Shown here piece by piece: positions 36,698 to 54,477 of a DNA stretch of 64,000 nt. The first letter of the stretch is position 1; each line of letters starts with the position of its first letter. A model generated the notes under the pieces. It was not told the origin of the DNA, ran no database searches, and saw only the letters and a program-made list of their open reading frames with translations. The translations under genes were made by a program, and so were the position numbers. This DNA is from Atherix ibis (Eukaryota; Arthropoda; Insecta; Diptera; Athericidae), in the NCBI GenBank assembly GCA_958298945.1, contig OY282605.1, positions 6,657,811 through 6,721,810 of the forward strand. Direction: 5' to 3'.

Positions 36698-37945
36698 CAG
36701 GTCTGTTCAAAAAGTATCGCGAATTTTGTGTTTTTTCAAAAATTATTTTTTTATTCATGAATATCTATTTTGTCCCCTTCAAAGTAATCCCCACCAGATA
36801 TTATACACTTGTGCCAACGTTTTTTCCAATCCTTGAAGCACTTCAAAAAATCATTTTTTGTGATCTTGTTCCGCTCCTCCTTCGATACCGTCTTTATCTC
36901 CTCAATTGTAGTGTAGCGTCGTCCTTCATGGGGCTCTTCAGTTTCGGGAACAAGAAAAAGTCACAGGGGATCAGATCTGGGGAATACGGTGACTGCGGCA
37001 TTATTAATGTGTGGTTTTTGGCCAAAAATGGCAAAAGCCAATTTTTGTTCTTCCAAAAATCCGGGCGTTTCTGGCGGATTGCTTCTCGCAACTTGCGCAT
37101 AACTTGCAGGTAATATTCCTTATTGACCGTTCTGTCCTGTGCACCATGCTTCTGCAATCGAAGAAAACTGTAAGCAAAACCTTTACATTCGACCGAACTT
37201 GGCGCACTTTTTTCGGTCTTGGCTCGTGCGGCAGCTTCCATTGGGATGATTGAGCTTTGGTTTCCATGTCATAATCATAAACCCATGATTCGTCACCAGT
37301 TATGACCGTCTGGAGCAAATTTGGGTCGTCACGGACAGAGTCCAACAGATCCTTAGCAATGTTAATGCGATACTGTTTTTGGTCGAAATTGAGCAATTTT
37401 GGTACGAATTTCGCGGCCACCCGTCTCACGCTAAATCATTGGTAAAAATCGAATCGATATGTTTAAGTCCTCAGCAACTTTGCTAACTGTGATTCAACGA
37501 CTAGCCAATACTATTTTCTTCACTTCATCAATGTTTTCGTCTGTTGTTAACGTGCGCGGGTGTCCGGCACACTTTTCGTCGTTCACATCTTCTCGGCCCT
37601 CTGACAAGATTTTGTACCACCGATAAACGTTGCTTCGGTCCAAGGTAGCTTCACCATATGCCACAGTCAACATTCGGAATTTGTCCGCGCAATTAATTTT
37701 GTTTTTCACACAAAATTTGATACATATTCTTTGATCCATTTTTTGGAATGGGCAAAAATCGAAGACGAGCCAAAACACGTGCAAGCAAAGCAGCTGTCAA
37801 AAATTAACTGAGCATTCAAAATGGCCGAACTTGTCGGCATACGTGAGAAAAATGAGTACCAACATAACGCCACAAAAAAAATCGAAAATTGAATATCGTA
37901 ACCCGCTGAAATTAAAAATTCGCGATACTTTTTGAACAGACCTCG
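36698..37945 (-). mobile_element. Mariner (CGAGGTCTGTTCAAAAAG family), most complete copy
   Basis: TA flanks both ends (36696-36697 and 37946-37947), and the termini are inverted copies for about 30 bp (CAGGTCTGTTCAAAAAG and CGAGGTCTGTTCAAAAAG). At 1248 bp it is near full length. The minus-strand transposase runs MDQRICIKFCVKNKINCADK, a helix-turn-helix (ATLDRSNVYRWYKILSEGRE), GHPRTLTTDENIDEVK, NFDQKQYRINIAKDLLDSV, VITGDESWVYDYD (first catalytic D), a GRTVNKEYYLQVM-type block, and MPQSPYSPDLIPCDFFLFPK (third D). The block that should hold the middle D (HDNAPAHTS in this family) is missing between WLLP and FLAKN, and frames shift, so it cannot transpose itself. Confidence 0.9.
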
Positions 37946-38040
37946 TATAGTATGTGTTTTGGTCTGAAGGTGTCAATAGTCCGTATTTCCATGAAAATGA
38001 AGGAGAAACCATAATCGACTTTTTCCTGACCTGAACTTGA
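37946..38040 (+). pseudogene. Mariner-like transposase fragment, right of an insertion
   Basis: This resumes the frame cut at 36697 with VFWSEGVNSPYFHENEGE, equivalent to the FWSEGIIGQIP region at 19135. Nothing further of the plus-strand copy follows. Confidence 0.55.
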
Positions 38041-38089
38041 CTATATATATATTTAATATATATCAGCATTCAATTGGCTATTAAGGGAC

Positions 38090-38610
38090 ATCTAACAAAA
38101 CTTATTAAAGTAATTTTTTATGACTTTCGCACATTTTGGGGTTGTCATTCGGTCATTACCTGACTGATGTTGGTTTTTAAATGCTCCTAAGTTGTAAATA
38201 TTATCTGCAAAAATACAATTTTTTGCATTGTCCTATAAAAAAAAAAGTCAAACAACGTCAAATTGGGTGATTTTGGAGGCCAATTGACATAACTAAATCT
38301 TGAAATTACGCACCCTGGGAACTTTTTGCGCAATAAAGTCTAAAAGTTCTTCTATTGTGTGGCTTGTGGCAACATCTTGTTGAGATCACATATAGTCCAG
38401 ATTAAAATCTTCAAATTGAAGATAAAAACAATCTGTTATTTTACTGCAATAGCGCGCAGAATTGATAGAAATTTTGCTTTTTAAATAAGCCTCATCGCTG
38501 AAGAAAATTTAAGCTCTTACAGCGCGAAACGTGGCTACAGCTGAATCACCACACATTATATTGTAGAAAGTTTTCAAAATTTTAACGGATTGTTTGGTTA
38601 TATTAAACAA
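38090..38610 (-). pseudogene. Mariner-like transposase relic
   Basis: From high to low on the minus strand it shows IFFSDEAYF (about 38510-38480), FNLDYM*SQQDVATSHTIEE (about 38420-38360), LCQLASKITQFDVV, and a tail PKCAKVIKNYF near 38140-38110. These are the SDEAHF, WFQQDGATSHT and C-terminal parts of the 'WFQQDGAT' group, with stops. It is opposite in orientation to the fragment just to its left. Confidence 0.6.
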
Positions 38611-38629
38611 TTCATAAACAGGAACTATA

Positions 38630-39448
38630 TTGGGTTGTCCGGAAAATAATTTCGTTGTTTCCCAACAACGAAATTACTTTCCGGACAACCCAATATTTGT
38701 ATTTTTTCACGAGGACTTAATTGTATTTTTTCACGAGCAACTTCACGCTTAAGCCACGTAATCATATGTATTTTGAAAGCTGACATAGCAAGGCTATTTC
38801 AATTGATTATGCACAGTAGCTTTTAGTTGATAGCCTTTTAAATATGGAAAGTGCAAACAGCATTTTCGTTTTATTTTTTTGTTGTTATATAAACGATAAA
38901 AATGATGTTCAAGCAACAAAAAAATTATCCGATGTGTATGGAGAAAATGTGTTAAGTGAGCGCCAGTCCAAAACTGGTTTGCAAAATTTCGATCGGGCAA
39001 TTTTGATCTCGAAGATGCACCATGTTCTGGAAGGCCAGTTGAAGCTGATGAAGACACAATAAAGGTATTAATTGATGCAAACCGGCGAATAACAACTCGT
39101 GAGATCGCTGAGAGATTAAATTTATCAAATACGACCGTTCATGATCATTTGAAACGGCTAGGTTTTATCTCAAAGCTCGACATATGGGTTCCTCATCTTC
39201 TTACGGAAAATATTTTGTGCCGTCGCGTAAAACGTTTAATTCAAATGAGGTGGTCAAAAATCACTTGGATCAGTTTTTTGCCAGCAAAGAACAAAAATTT
39301 TATGAGCGTGGAATCATGCTACTGCCAGAAAGATGGCAAAGGGTATAGACTGGATAACATTTAATTAAATAAAATATTAATTCACTATAAGAAAACCGTC
39401 TTTCATTTTTATTTTTAAAAAAACGAAATTACTCCCCGGACAACCCAA
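38630..39448 (+). mobile_element. Mariner (TTGGGTTGTCCGGAAAG family) with a doubled, inverted left end
   Basis: TA stands at 38628-38629 and 39449-39450. The left end is TTGGGTTGTCCGGAAAATAA, followed after only about 30 bp by the same terminus inverted (ending CTTTCCGGACAACCCAA at 38693, itself followed by TA), so 38630-38693 is a hairpin. Internal sequence then matches the copy at 21003. The transposase is internally deleted: KLSDVYGENVLSERQS, REIAERLNLSNTTVHDHLKR, GFISKLDIWVPHLL, then a jump to the C-terminal RRVKRLIQMRWSKITWISFL block. The right end matches the TIR with one ACTCCCCGG variant. Confidence 0.88.
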
Positions 39449-39639
39449 TACTTTCTGAACTACAAAATAGATAATCCGGCATAAGGAAAAAGGGGATTCC
39501 ATATTGCATGCCGTATGTAAATTAAAGGTTTAGAAAACATATTAAAGTAAACTTTTTTGAAAAATCTAAATTATAAGTTGGATTTATTTAATTTTGCCTT
39601 ATGCCGGATTAATTTTTTTAATTTTAAAAAATTGGCTAA

Positions 39640-40010
39640 CGTGAGAGGTGTTGTGTTTCATCAGGACAACGCCAGGTCACACACGTATATAGTGGACTGG
39701 TCATGACCAAACTCCGGGCCTTTGGTTTGATGCATCCAGCTTATAGTCTGGACCTGGCACCAAGCGATTACCATCTTTTTTTATTATTGCAAAACTTCAA
39801 GAGACGATTGTGAAAATCGCTTAGTCGAGTTTTTTGCCAATAGGGACCAGGGCTTCTTTGAAAGAGGCATTATGAAAGTACTTTTAAAATAGCAATAATT
39901 ATAAAACAAAACGGTATATATTTGACTCGAATCGGAAAATCCAAACCATGTTAAATAAAATTTTGAAATAAACGTAAAAATAATGGATTTATTTTTCCCC
40001 AAGCCAATAT
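39640..40010 (+). pseudogene. Mariner transposase C-terminal fragment
   Basis: Plus-strand frames show NVRGVVFHQDNARSHTYIVD (middle catalytic D in HQDNARSH), SLDLAPSDYHLF (third catalytic D region), RLVEFFANRDQGFFERGIMK and a short QQL tail. The order and spacing are those of a mariner C-terminal half. The N-terminal half is absent. A frameshift lies between the two catalytic blocks. Confidence 0.75.
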
Positions 40011-41828
40011 TTATGTCAAAACCTTACAAATGTTATACGAGTACAGAGCTGGCAGACCATTTAACCATTTATAAAAAATATTGATTTTATTCAAATATGA
40101 ATTCTTAAATGTATTTTATTTAAATTTACTATCTGAATTATTATATGTAACTAATACGTTTCTGTATACATTAAATAAAAAATTTTATAGCCACATATTT
40201 ATATATAATACAAAAATTTGTTAATAATAAAAAATATTAGCCATTTAAAAAAAAAAGGAAAATATACTAAAAATACGAACTTTATTTTGTGTGGAAAAGT
40301 CCTTATCCCCACCCTCAAAGTTGATAATTAGTTCTGAAGTTCTCGAAATTAATACTGTTTTCAATAGAAAACTTGTTCTCTATTTCATTAATTATCAATG
40401 TTTTATCTATATTATGTTGAATTTAATTAACTATTAGATAATTTAAAAATTTTTTTTAACAATTATTCTATCTTTTGTTTGATCAATTTTTTGCTGCATG
40501 AAAAAAATACAATTAATTAGATAATTCCTATCATGTTTTAATACTAGATTCCTGCAATAAGGAATAAAAATTCTTATAATTTCCTTTGTGTAATTAAACG
40601 ATTTTTTTAATGATTAACCCTTTTCAATGTTACAAAATTAAATTGAAAAAATTATTATAATTTATAAAGATATTATTACGCAAGACAATTAACACAGAAT
40701 TAGAGCAGAAAAAATACCAAATTAGATATTCATTAGGTGGAAAATATTAAAATGTAGACGATTTTATTTTCCTTTAGCAATTTACGAGTAAAATAATGGC
40801 ATAAGTTTTTGGTGTTACGTTTGTTTTTTTTTGGTATATATTGTATCAATTTTACGGCTTTTTAAAACATGAAGAGGATGCGCGAGTAAACGTCTTTGCA
40901 ACTAAAAATATTTTTTCCACTGCATAAAATTTCTGTTTTTTTATATCAGTACATACACATAATACTGGTATATATATTTTTCTTAATTTTTTTGTATTCA
41001 TTTAACCTCGACGGGAATACTTCAAAGTCTGCTGTTTTAAGCTTCCTTTTCAATTTTAACGAGTCCCGGCTTTTCTTTTTATGATTAGCACAAGTGCCTA
41101 CCTCTTAGCATTATGACACAAAATGAATTTATAAGTGGCTAACGAAGACAATTTTCTGATTTTGCAACATGAATTAATATCGTTGTACAAGAAAATCAGC
41201 TTCTGTCGAATATATGGTATATATTATATATAGATGTGAAGATATTTGAAAATTATCTCAGTCTTACCTTTATAACAATCCTTGTCCCTTTATATTTCCT
41301 TTGACTATGGTATGTTAATTTTTTTCTCGTAGAGTTGTACCTACCTATCATAGATATGAATTCTTAAAGGATACTACTTGGTAATGGTGGGTTAGTTGTG
41401 AATGTTTCATCACCTCATACTATTTTATAATGTGTTTTTTAAGAGACTACTTCCAACGATGATGGAAAAATGGCATGAGCGATTGCAATTTGATGCTATT
41501 TTTTTTTTTTTTTGCAAATTGGTGATTGCTTTTAAAAGTTGACTAGAAGTGTTTATTTTGTATCTTAAGTGAATTAAATTTGTATTATTTATGATAGAAT
41601 TCTTTTTAAATAAGCATTCATAAGTATGAGTAAGATTGTTGCCAAAATATCTGACTCGTTTTAATACTCGTATAAGAAATGTTTTATTATTAAAAACGAA
41701 CTATCGCTGATTTTATCTATTCGATTTGTGCTAAATTTGTAATATCTCATTTAAGTGATTTTGCCTTTTTTAACATTACATGTAGACTTTAGTACTTTTC
41801 TTAAAACCAACTATATCTCGTTTCTATT
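40011..41828. other. No gene seen
   Basis: Strongly AT-rich, with several poly-A and poly-T runs. No protein signature or element terminus is seen before the TIR at 41831. Confidence 0.45.
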
Positions 41829-41830
41829 TA

Positions 41831-42886
41831 CAGGGTGGACCATTTAAAAGTTGCATTTTAAAAAGGAAATATAAAAAAAACTAGTATACATTTTTTTTAA
41901 ATTTCCGGTTTTATTAGAAAGATTGAACCTTGAAATTTAAGAATGAAACATAACATCATTTAAATGACTGCCATGGCTGACCTTACAGCACCCCATTCGT
42001 TCAACCCAATTTTTCAGTACATTTTCGATTGTCTGGGCCTGTATCTCTTCAATGGCAACTTTGATTTCGTGTTTCAAGGCCTCAATTGTCTCTGGATTGC
42101 TTGCGTAACACAGCTCCTAGGCGGCCAATTCGGTTTTCGAAGGCAGTGCCAAAAAGTTGGATTCTTATGTTGGCTGTGTGGCAAGTGGCCCGGCCTGTTG
42201 AAACCAAATTTCGCCCATGCCATTCTCTTAAACTTTTGAAAACAAAAATTCGTTGAGCATGCCACGATAGTGCTCACCATTGACCGTAACGGCGTCTCCT
42301 TCATCGTTTTCGAAGAAAAGCTGGTCAATATGCCTCCAGCACAAAATCCGGACCAAACCGTGACTAGTTGTGGATGCTTCGGCTTTTCCATGGTGACGTA
42401 TGGATTTTCTGAGCCCCAGATGCGACAATTGGGCAAAGCGAAATTAGTTGTTGTTGGACTAATTGAAATTTTTAAGCTTTTATACCGAGGTCTTTGTGCA
42501 AAATTCTCAACAGAGAAGTGCGAGAAATGTTCAATTCCTGAGAACGGTGAAGAGTTGATGTTGATGGATGATCACGGACATTTTCAACAACGGCGGAAAT
42601 ATTCTCGGTCGTACGCACTGTATTAGAGCTTCACGAATTTGTCCACAAGTTGACGTGATGGCATTCGATCTTTGCTCATTTTTTTTTAAATTTCTCACGG
42701 TTAGAGTTGAAGACTGACCATTTTGGAAGTATGGAAAACTGGATACTCCAGTTTTCTTCAAGCGTATGGATTGCCATTTCGTAAAATTCAGACTTTCAAC
42801 TAACAATCTGTCAATTTGTGGACATTTAACACAAGTACTTCAAATAAATAGTGGTTCAAAATGCAACCGCTAAATGGACCACCCCG
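41831..42886 (-). mobile_element. Mariner-like element (CAGGGTGG ends), full length but decayed
   Basis: TA flanks both sides (41829-41830 and 42887-42888). The ends CAGGGTGGACCATTTAAAAG and, inverted, CGGGGTGGTCCATTTAGCGG match for about 30 bp and continue into GTTGCATTTT. The minus strand carries the 'WFQQDGAT' group protein in pieces: an N-terminal part with VRTTENIS near 42600, NCRIWGSENPYVTMEKPKHP, VTVWSGFCAGGI, FFENDEGDAVTVNGEHYRGM, NWPPRSC, and the tail NWVERMGCCKVSHGSHLNDV. In-frame stops and shifts occur, so it is inactive. This copy defines the ends of the family. Confidence 0.85.
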
Positions 42887-42888
42887 TA

Positions 42889-43394
42889 TAACCACAAACA
42901 CTGTATATAACTTCAAGTAAATTGCAGAAAACCAACTAAGAAATTATTGGAAAACATTTCGCAAGCAATTTAAGTTATTATTCATTAATAAATGGTGTAG
43001 AATAAATTTTTTTAGAATAATTTATTTGGAATGCGCTTAAATACATTCAATGCAGTACATTAAAAAGAAGAAAAAAAGAAAATTGTTCTTAGTTACATCT
43101 TGAATAATTATTACCAATAAATTTTCGTCCTTAATAGAAGTTTATTTGATCATATTTTTGTTTTTGCATTACAAGTAAAACGTAACAATAGTACATGTCA
43201 CCTATTATATGAATGTATGTCCTTACAAGTAAATTCTCTTATTTAAATGATTTTAAATAGGAAAAATTAAAACAACATAAAAGCCAATAAACAAAAAATT
43301 ATTATCTCAAATAATATCAATAATTTGCTTGTCTAAATTTAAATTAATTTGTTTTTTGTTTTGTTAAAAAAATTGTTATTGGGATTATTTTATT
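42889..43394. other. No gene seen; Mi-2 3' flank
   Basis: AT-rich DNA between the last recognisable transposon and the Mi-2 terminal exon region. A minus-strand AATAAA (seen as TTTATT at about 43388) is a candidate Mi-2 polyadenylation signal. Confidence 0.4.
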
Positions 43395-43577
43395 TATAAT
43401 ATTTTCTTGTCACTGATTATAGTATTCAACTAATTGGTGGTAGGGAAACTTGTTGACGGCTGTCCTAGTATAGAAAATTGTGTTCTAAAATTAGACCACA
43501 ATTTAAATTTTAGGTCAATTTTGTTCCTTGGAATTCAACCTTAAATTCTGTCATTAGTTGAGCTGAGCTATTAGTAA
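43395..43577 (-). repeat. Decayed tandem copy of the last Mi-2 exon
   Basis: This unit matches 43578-43760 with a period of 183 bp. Landmarks are GATTATAGTATT at 43415 and 43598, GGGAAACTTGTTGACGGCTG at 43443 and 43626, CTTGGAATTCAACC at 43527 against CTTGGAATCCAGCC, and TTAGTTGAGCT before the acceptor in both. The downstream copy keeps an acceptor-like AG (CTCAG before CTCAACTAATG). In the frame used by Mi-2 it would read AQLMTEFKVEFQGTKLT and then stop, losing the conserved NFGNFRPQFS tail. It is probably a 3'UTR relic but could act as an alternative terminal exon. Confidence 0.75.
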
Positions 43578-43612
43578 AATATATTTTCCTCCTCATTGAT
43601 TATAGTATTTAA

Positions 43613-50190
<6,578 letters not shown>

Positions 50191-50460
50191 CCTATCTAAA
50201 TAAAAACTATAAACTCAAAGCAAACAAACGTTGCGACACACTTTGCACTTATCGGTTTATAATTAAATTCAATTTATACACTTGATTTTCACAAAAAACT
50301 ATTTAAAATTAGTGGCGGTACCAAGAGCGGCATATGAAACATGCAAAGCTTTTAGTTGGTGCAGAAACATGGCTGACGCCGATTCTCACAGGGCTGTCAA
50401 TTCCAATGTGTTCTATTCGAACAGTTACGTTCGTTCAGTAAATTTTTTTAGTCAAATTAA
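50191..50460 (-). promoter_or_regulatory. Probable Mi-2 promoter and 5' leader
   Basis: The 530-bp gap between the Mi-2 start and the Mtr3 stop holds a less AT-rich block (about 50305-50435; on the minus strand GTTACGTTCGTTCAGT-like words and GACAGCCCTGTGAGAATCGG reversed). Stops interrupt all minus frames. I infer promoter and 5' UTR from position and composition; no TATA box is evident and the start site is not fixed. Confidence 0.4.
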
Positions 50461-50719
50461 CTATACAATTATGGTTATGTATTTTGGATATTAGGCTTTT
50501 TTATTACTTTCAAATAAAATATTTATTTACGATTTTTTTTCATCTATAATAAGCTTAAAGTTGCCTATATTTGTTCAGTTTAAACTCTATTTGCATTATA
50601 AGTGATCAATTAATGGTCAATGAAATTAAATATAAAAAAAATCATCCTTAAGCAACTTTTTTTTTATAATTTATTATTTATAAAAAAATATTTACATTAA
50701 AAAATTCGAAACATGTCTT

Positions 50720-51790
50720 TCAAGTCTCTTCTTTGCTTTCCTCTAAGCGATCTTTAACGTTATTTAATATAATTTGTTTAACAATTTTAGCTATTGTCTT
50801 ATTATGATTTACTAATTTTTCACAAATATCTTTTAGCAAATCGTAAGATATATATCCTATATGATACAGTTCTGTGGTTTGATTAAGGGCATCTAGCCGA
50901 GATAGAACGATAACACCATGATCATTCGCCGAATTACCCATGAGACATAACTCTTCCTCTTCAACTGTACGATGAAAGAAATAAAGACATATATATATAT
51001 ATATTAGACAAAATTTAATTGGTAAAATTGGTTAATTGGGTAATTACGTGTAGGATCCAACAAAATACGTCCTTCTCTTAACGCTATTGTTGATGCTGTT
51101 ATTACATCGTAAGAGGGTATTCCACCATCTACCAGTGCCAGACCACTGCATAGAATGGCAGAACTTATTACACAACCATCATCTTGTAGTACTGTAACGG
51201 ATATATCAACCTAAAATATATTATTCCACGTATATTAATGCAGATTTTCATTTGCCTTTTTTATTTACTTGAAAATTCGAAAATTCATGACGGCATACTA
51301 AAGGTCTGAGAGCCTTTTTTAATACTATAGAAATGGATTTTTCTTTTTTTGCAGTGATATTTGCAGCTTTGTCTCGTACCGCAAACGAAGCATATTTCAC
51401 CTCACAAGCTAATTCACCCATCGCACTAAAAGAAAAATAAGAAAATTTTAAAATTAAAGAATTAAAAAATAAAATAATCTTGATATGAACCTCTTTTTAC
51501 TTTGCCTTGGTAGCTCACGTAATTCCAATATTGATACCATTATTTTTGTCTTACCCATCTCAATGTAAGCTGAACCTTTCACTTTCGGTGCAACTCCCAT
51601 TTTAGCATCTATAATAAAATAATTTTATTCGTTCAAATTAGTTTATTTACTAAACGCGATTTTTACAAAATGCTCTGGGGTCTCCATCTTTGCGATCACC
51701 GGTACGTTTTTCAGGTAAACTTGTTAATGGTTTATTATTTGAGGCAACTGAGTTTTTAGTTGGATCCTTTTTTTTCTTAGTTGGATACAT
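50720..51790 (-). CDS. Mtr3: RNA exosome ring subunit MTR3 (EXOSC6), five exons
   Basis: MTR3 is one of six RNase PH-like subunits in the ring of the nuclear and cytoplasmic RNA exosome; in animals the ring is structural rather than catalytic. Exons 51790-51667, 51608-51491, 51425-51269, 51210-51048 and 50964-50720 have GT-AG borders and join in phase to 268 residues, near the roughly 270-330 usual for the family. The N-terminus is basic (MYPTKKKKDPTKN). The RNase PH fold is marked by DPRAF then YAKMGV, VKGSAYIEMGKTKIMVSI, a MGELACEVKYASFA strand, VDISVTVLQDDGCVISSAIL and LVDGGIPSYDVITAS. The KGSAYIE...TK pattern and CEV(K/R) strand fit MTR3 better than RRP41 or RRP46. It shares a 660-bp head-to-head gap with the coiled-coil gene at 52454. 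The final exon is diverged. Confidence 0.85.
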
Positions 51791-52453
51791 TCTAAATAAA
51801 TATATTTAATAGTTCCGCTTCTCAAACGTATTTTCACCGGCAAATAAAACTATACTTTAAAAATACACTTAACCTCACATTCGCAGGTAATCTGTCACAT
51901 ATGTTTCTTCTTCTTATTCCACTTATAATATAAAACTCCGCACCATTGATAAAGTATATTTAAATTGTAACGCAATTACAATTGGCGCGCATATTTTTAA
52001 GTAAATATATAATTGAATATAAAGTAAATACACTATTTAATGAATTAATAAAATAATTCATTTTGATTTTTAAATTTCAATATGTATAATAAACCATATA
52101 CATTATTTTTATATTTAAAACTTTACATAATTGTTATTATTGGAATTACAATTATATTTTGCCATCATATTCAAATTAGCTATTGTAAATAATAATATAT
52201 TTGAATTTTGAATATAAATACGATATTATAAACTGGTATAATTAAAACATGAACAGAAATATAATTACCCTGTAAAAAACCGTTGCAAAAATTAAAACAA
52301 CGGCAAATATGAACACTCAATATTCTCGTATCCTTTGTTCGTGGGTCTTACTGTTGTTGCGGTGAAAAATTTCGTATTTTCTTAATATAATTTTATTAAA
52401 ATAAAAATTCCAACTTTTAGTTCTAGTGAAGTGAAAAAATAGTGATTGTTGTA
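51791..52453. promoter_or_regulatory. Shared upstream region of two divergent genes
   Basis: This 663-bp gap separates the start codons of Mtr3 (minus) and the coiled-coil gene (plus). It is highly AT-rich, except for about 52325-52370, which probably lies near the plus-strand start site. A possible acceptor-like TTATTTAG directly before the Mtr3 ATG would allow a non-coding first exon. No TATA box or known insect core element was clear. Confidence 0.35.
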
Positions 52454-53757
52454 ATGAGTATTAGTGATGAAAGTTTTCCTGAAGATGATTTCAATGATAT
52501 TCCTATTTCGGAACAAAATAATTTCAAGTTTGAAGATAATTCATCAAATTTCGACGGTCATAGTCCCTCATCAATTACTGAACAGTCTTCTTCAGGCCGC
52601 ATTTCACAAGATGCAATGGTTCATGGAGAACATTTTATATTTTCGAATATTTTAGAAACAAAACCAAAAAGAAAATCAAACTCGTGGCAAGATCTTCATT
52701 CGGAATATTCTCAGAAACGTTATCAGCATGTGAAAAGTAAAGTGAAGCAGTACATTGCCGAAATTAAAGCGCAAGATCGACGTAAGACGATTGGTAGACA
52801 TAGATCCCTTCCCGAAACAATTGGAAACTACACTTGCGAACAAAATACCAGCTCTTCGACTGCTACGGTTCTAAATAATAATGAACTTGCTGGAAAGCTT
52901 TTGGAAAAAGATCAGGAAGTTATAGAACTGACTAAACTTAATGAATCTCTTCATAGAAACTTACAGGAAAAAACTGCCTTGGTTAGTAGACTGCGCAGGA
53001 ATACTGATATTATGCGATTCGAACTGCTCAAATACAAAGATAAGCATCAGAAGACAACGACAACTAGTTCGGCAATTGGAATACTTCGAAATGTTTGTAC
53101 ACCAAGGCGATCGCCTTTTTCGCAGAAGAGAGTCAGTTCAGCAATATCTTTAGGAACCCAAACAGATGATACTAGAAAAACACCTAAGCCAATTCATACA
53201 CCATACACACCTTTACACTATCGCAAACATAACGAAGATGTTAAAAATTTTGTCAATAAAACTAATTCCGATATTGATAATAACAGCTTAACTTTGTCCG
53301 CAAGTAAGAACTTATTTACCTAAAAATGAATATATCTACACGTATTATTATTTAAATCAACTTAAATTTAACTTTGATCATATATATTAATTGACTTTAT
53401 AAAATATTTTTAGCTGAGAGCGAAGATGAAGAGGTTTACGATTCAGCTATTGAAACGACCAGCACTGATAACAGTTGCAATCACAAAAATGAAAAGGAAA
53501 TTGACACAGACCATGAATTCGAATGGTCTGAGCAGCGAGCTAGTTTGCGAACTTCAACAAAGTCGAAATTTCGTAAACGGTTTAAAAAATACTTTTTAAA
53601 ATCTTATAAAATTTTGCCATCATGCTGTGTAAAACGAAGTAATTTGCGGGGCGAATATGCTTATTCTCCTATTACATTATCGGATACATCAATTCATCCA
53701 CCAAGTCCAATTAGTTCATTTTATACTTATCCCAATCATATACACGGTATTATATAA
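52454..53757 (+). CDS. Unrecognised 397-residue protein with a central coiled coil
   Basis: Two exons, 52454-53303 and 53414-53757, join at CAA|GTAAG and TTTTTAG|C in matching phase. The first ATG gives MSISDESFPEDDFNDIPISE, an acidic N-terminus rich in Ser and Asn. A basic patch (KPKRKSNSWQDLHSEYSQKR, residues 71-90) follows, then a predicted heptad coiled coil at about 143-200 (LAGKLLEKDQEVIELTKLN, then LVSRLRRNTDIMRFEL). An ISLGTQTDD motif of the kind used to bind dynein light chain lies near 245. The C-terminus is basic (KFRKRFKKYFLKSYK) and ends HIHGII. The MS-x2-DESFP start reminded me of Drosophila Swallow, an mRNA-localisation coiled-coil protein with a dynein-light-chain site, but this is recall of a short stretch and could be chance. 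Confidence 0.8.
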
Positions 53758-54477
53758 TTAATTTGTTGGTTATTCATTCGAAGTAAAATGAAAATGTTCT
53801 TATTTGTTACAAAATTTATTAATGCTCTAAGCTTATTTCTCTTAGACGAGAAATGTTTTATATATAAGCATTCTCGGTATTTTGCAATATTTTTCTTTTA
53901 ATTGTGGTTTTTAATTATTTTGTTTTTGCTGATTATCTGCTTTTAAAATAGCATGCCAAAAAAATTATTTATTATAATTGAAAATATTTATTTATATTTA
54001 CTATTAAAAAAAACTATATTTGAAAAATCCGTGGTTTTATTTAAAAATTCTTTTTTAAATTCAGTTCATTTAATTTGACACCAGTTTTAGATATCTACAG
54101 ACTATTAACATTTTTCGAAAAATTGAGATTCTTAGTTACACTTGCAACAACATTAGACAGTACTTTATATTTATGGTGAATTTTTTAGTACAGTTTAAAG
54201 GTTGACACCTTGAACCGACAGCATTTCCATAGTATTTGTATAAACAACTTCCAATATTTAAAATGAGCGGATATGCAACCGTTGTTAAATTTATGCACAT
54301 AATTATCCTTTACCATGAATAAAAGATATAAAAAAATTTTGTAGTGAAATTTGTAAATGAAAACCAAATTCGAAAATTATTACATTTTACTGAATAATAT
54401 TAAATAGTGATTGTTTTTTTTTTACATTTGTATTAATTTGGATTCATTTACTTGTCCTATTATCAAATCCTTTGTTT
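53758..54477. other. Convergent 3' ends; no gene seen
   Basis: The gap separates the plus-strand coiled-coil gene and the minus-strand Sod1. It is AT-rich. ATTAAA-type polyadenylation words occur at about 54005. No open frame of interest is seen. Confidence 0.45.

Noticed and set aside
50282..50494. A 70-residue plus-strand frame upstream of Mi-2
   Set aside because: It overlaps the inferred Mi-2 promoter and leader and has no recognisable domain.
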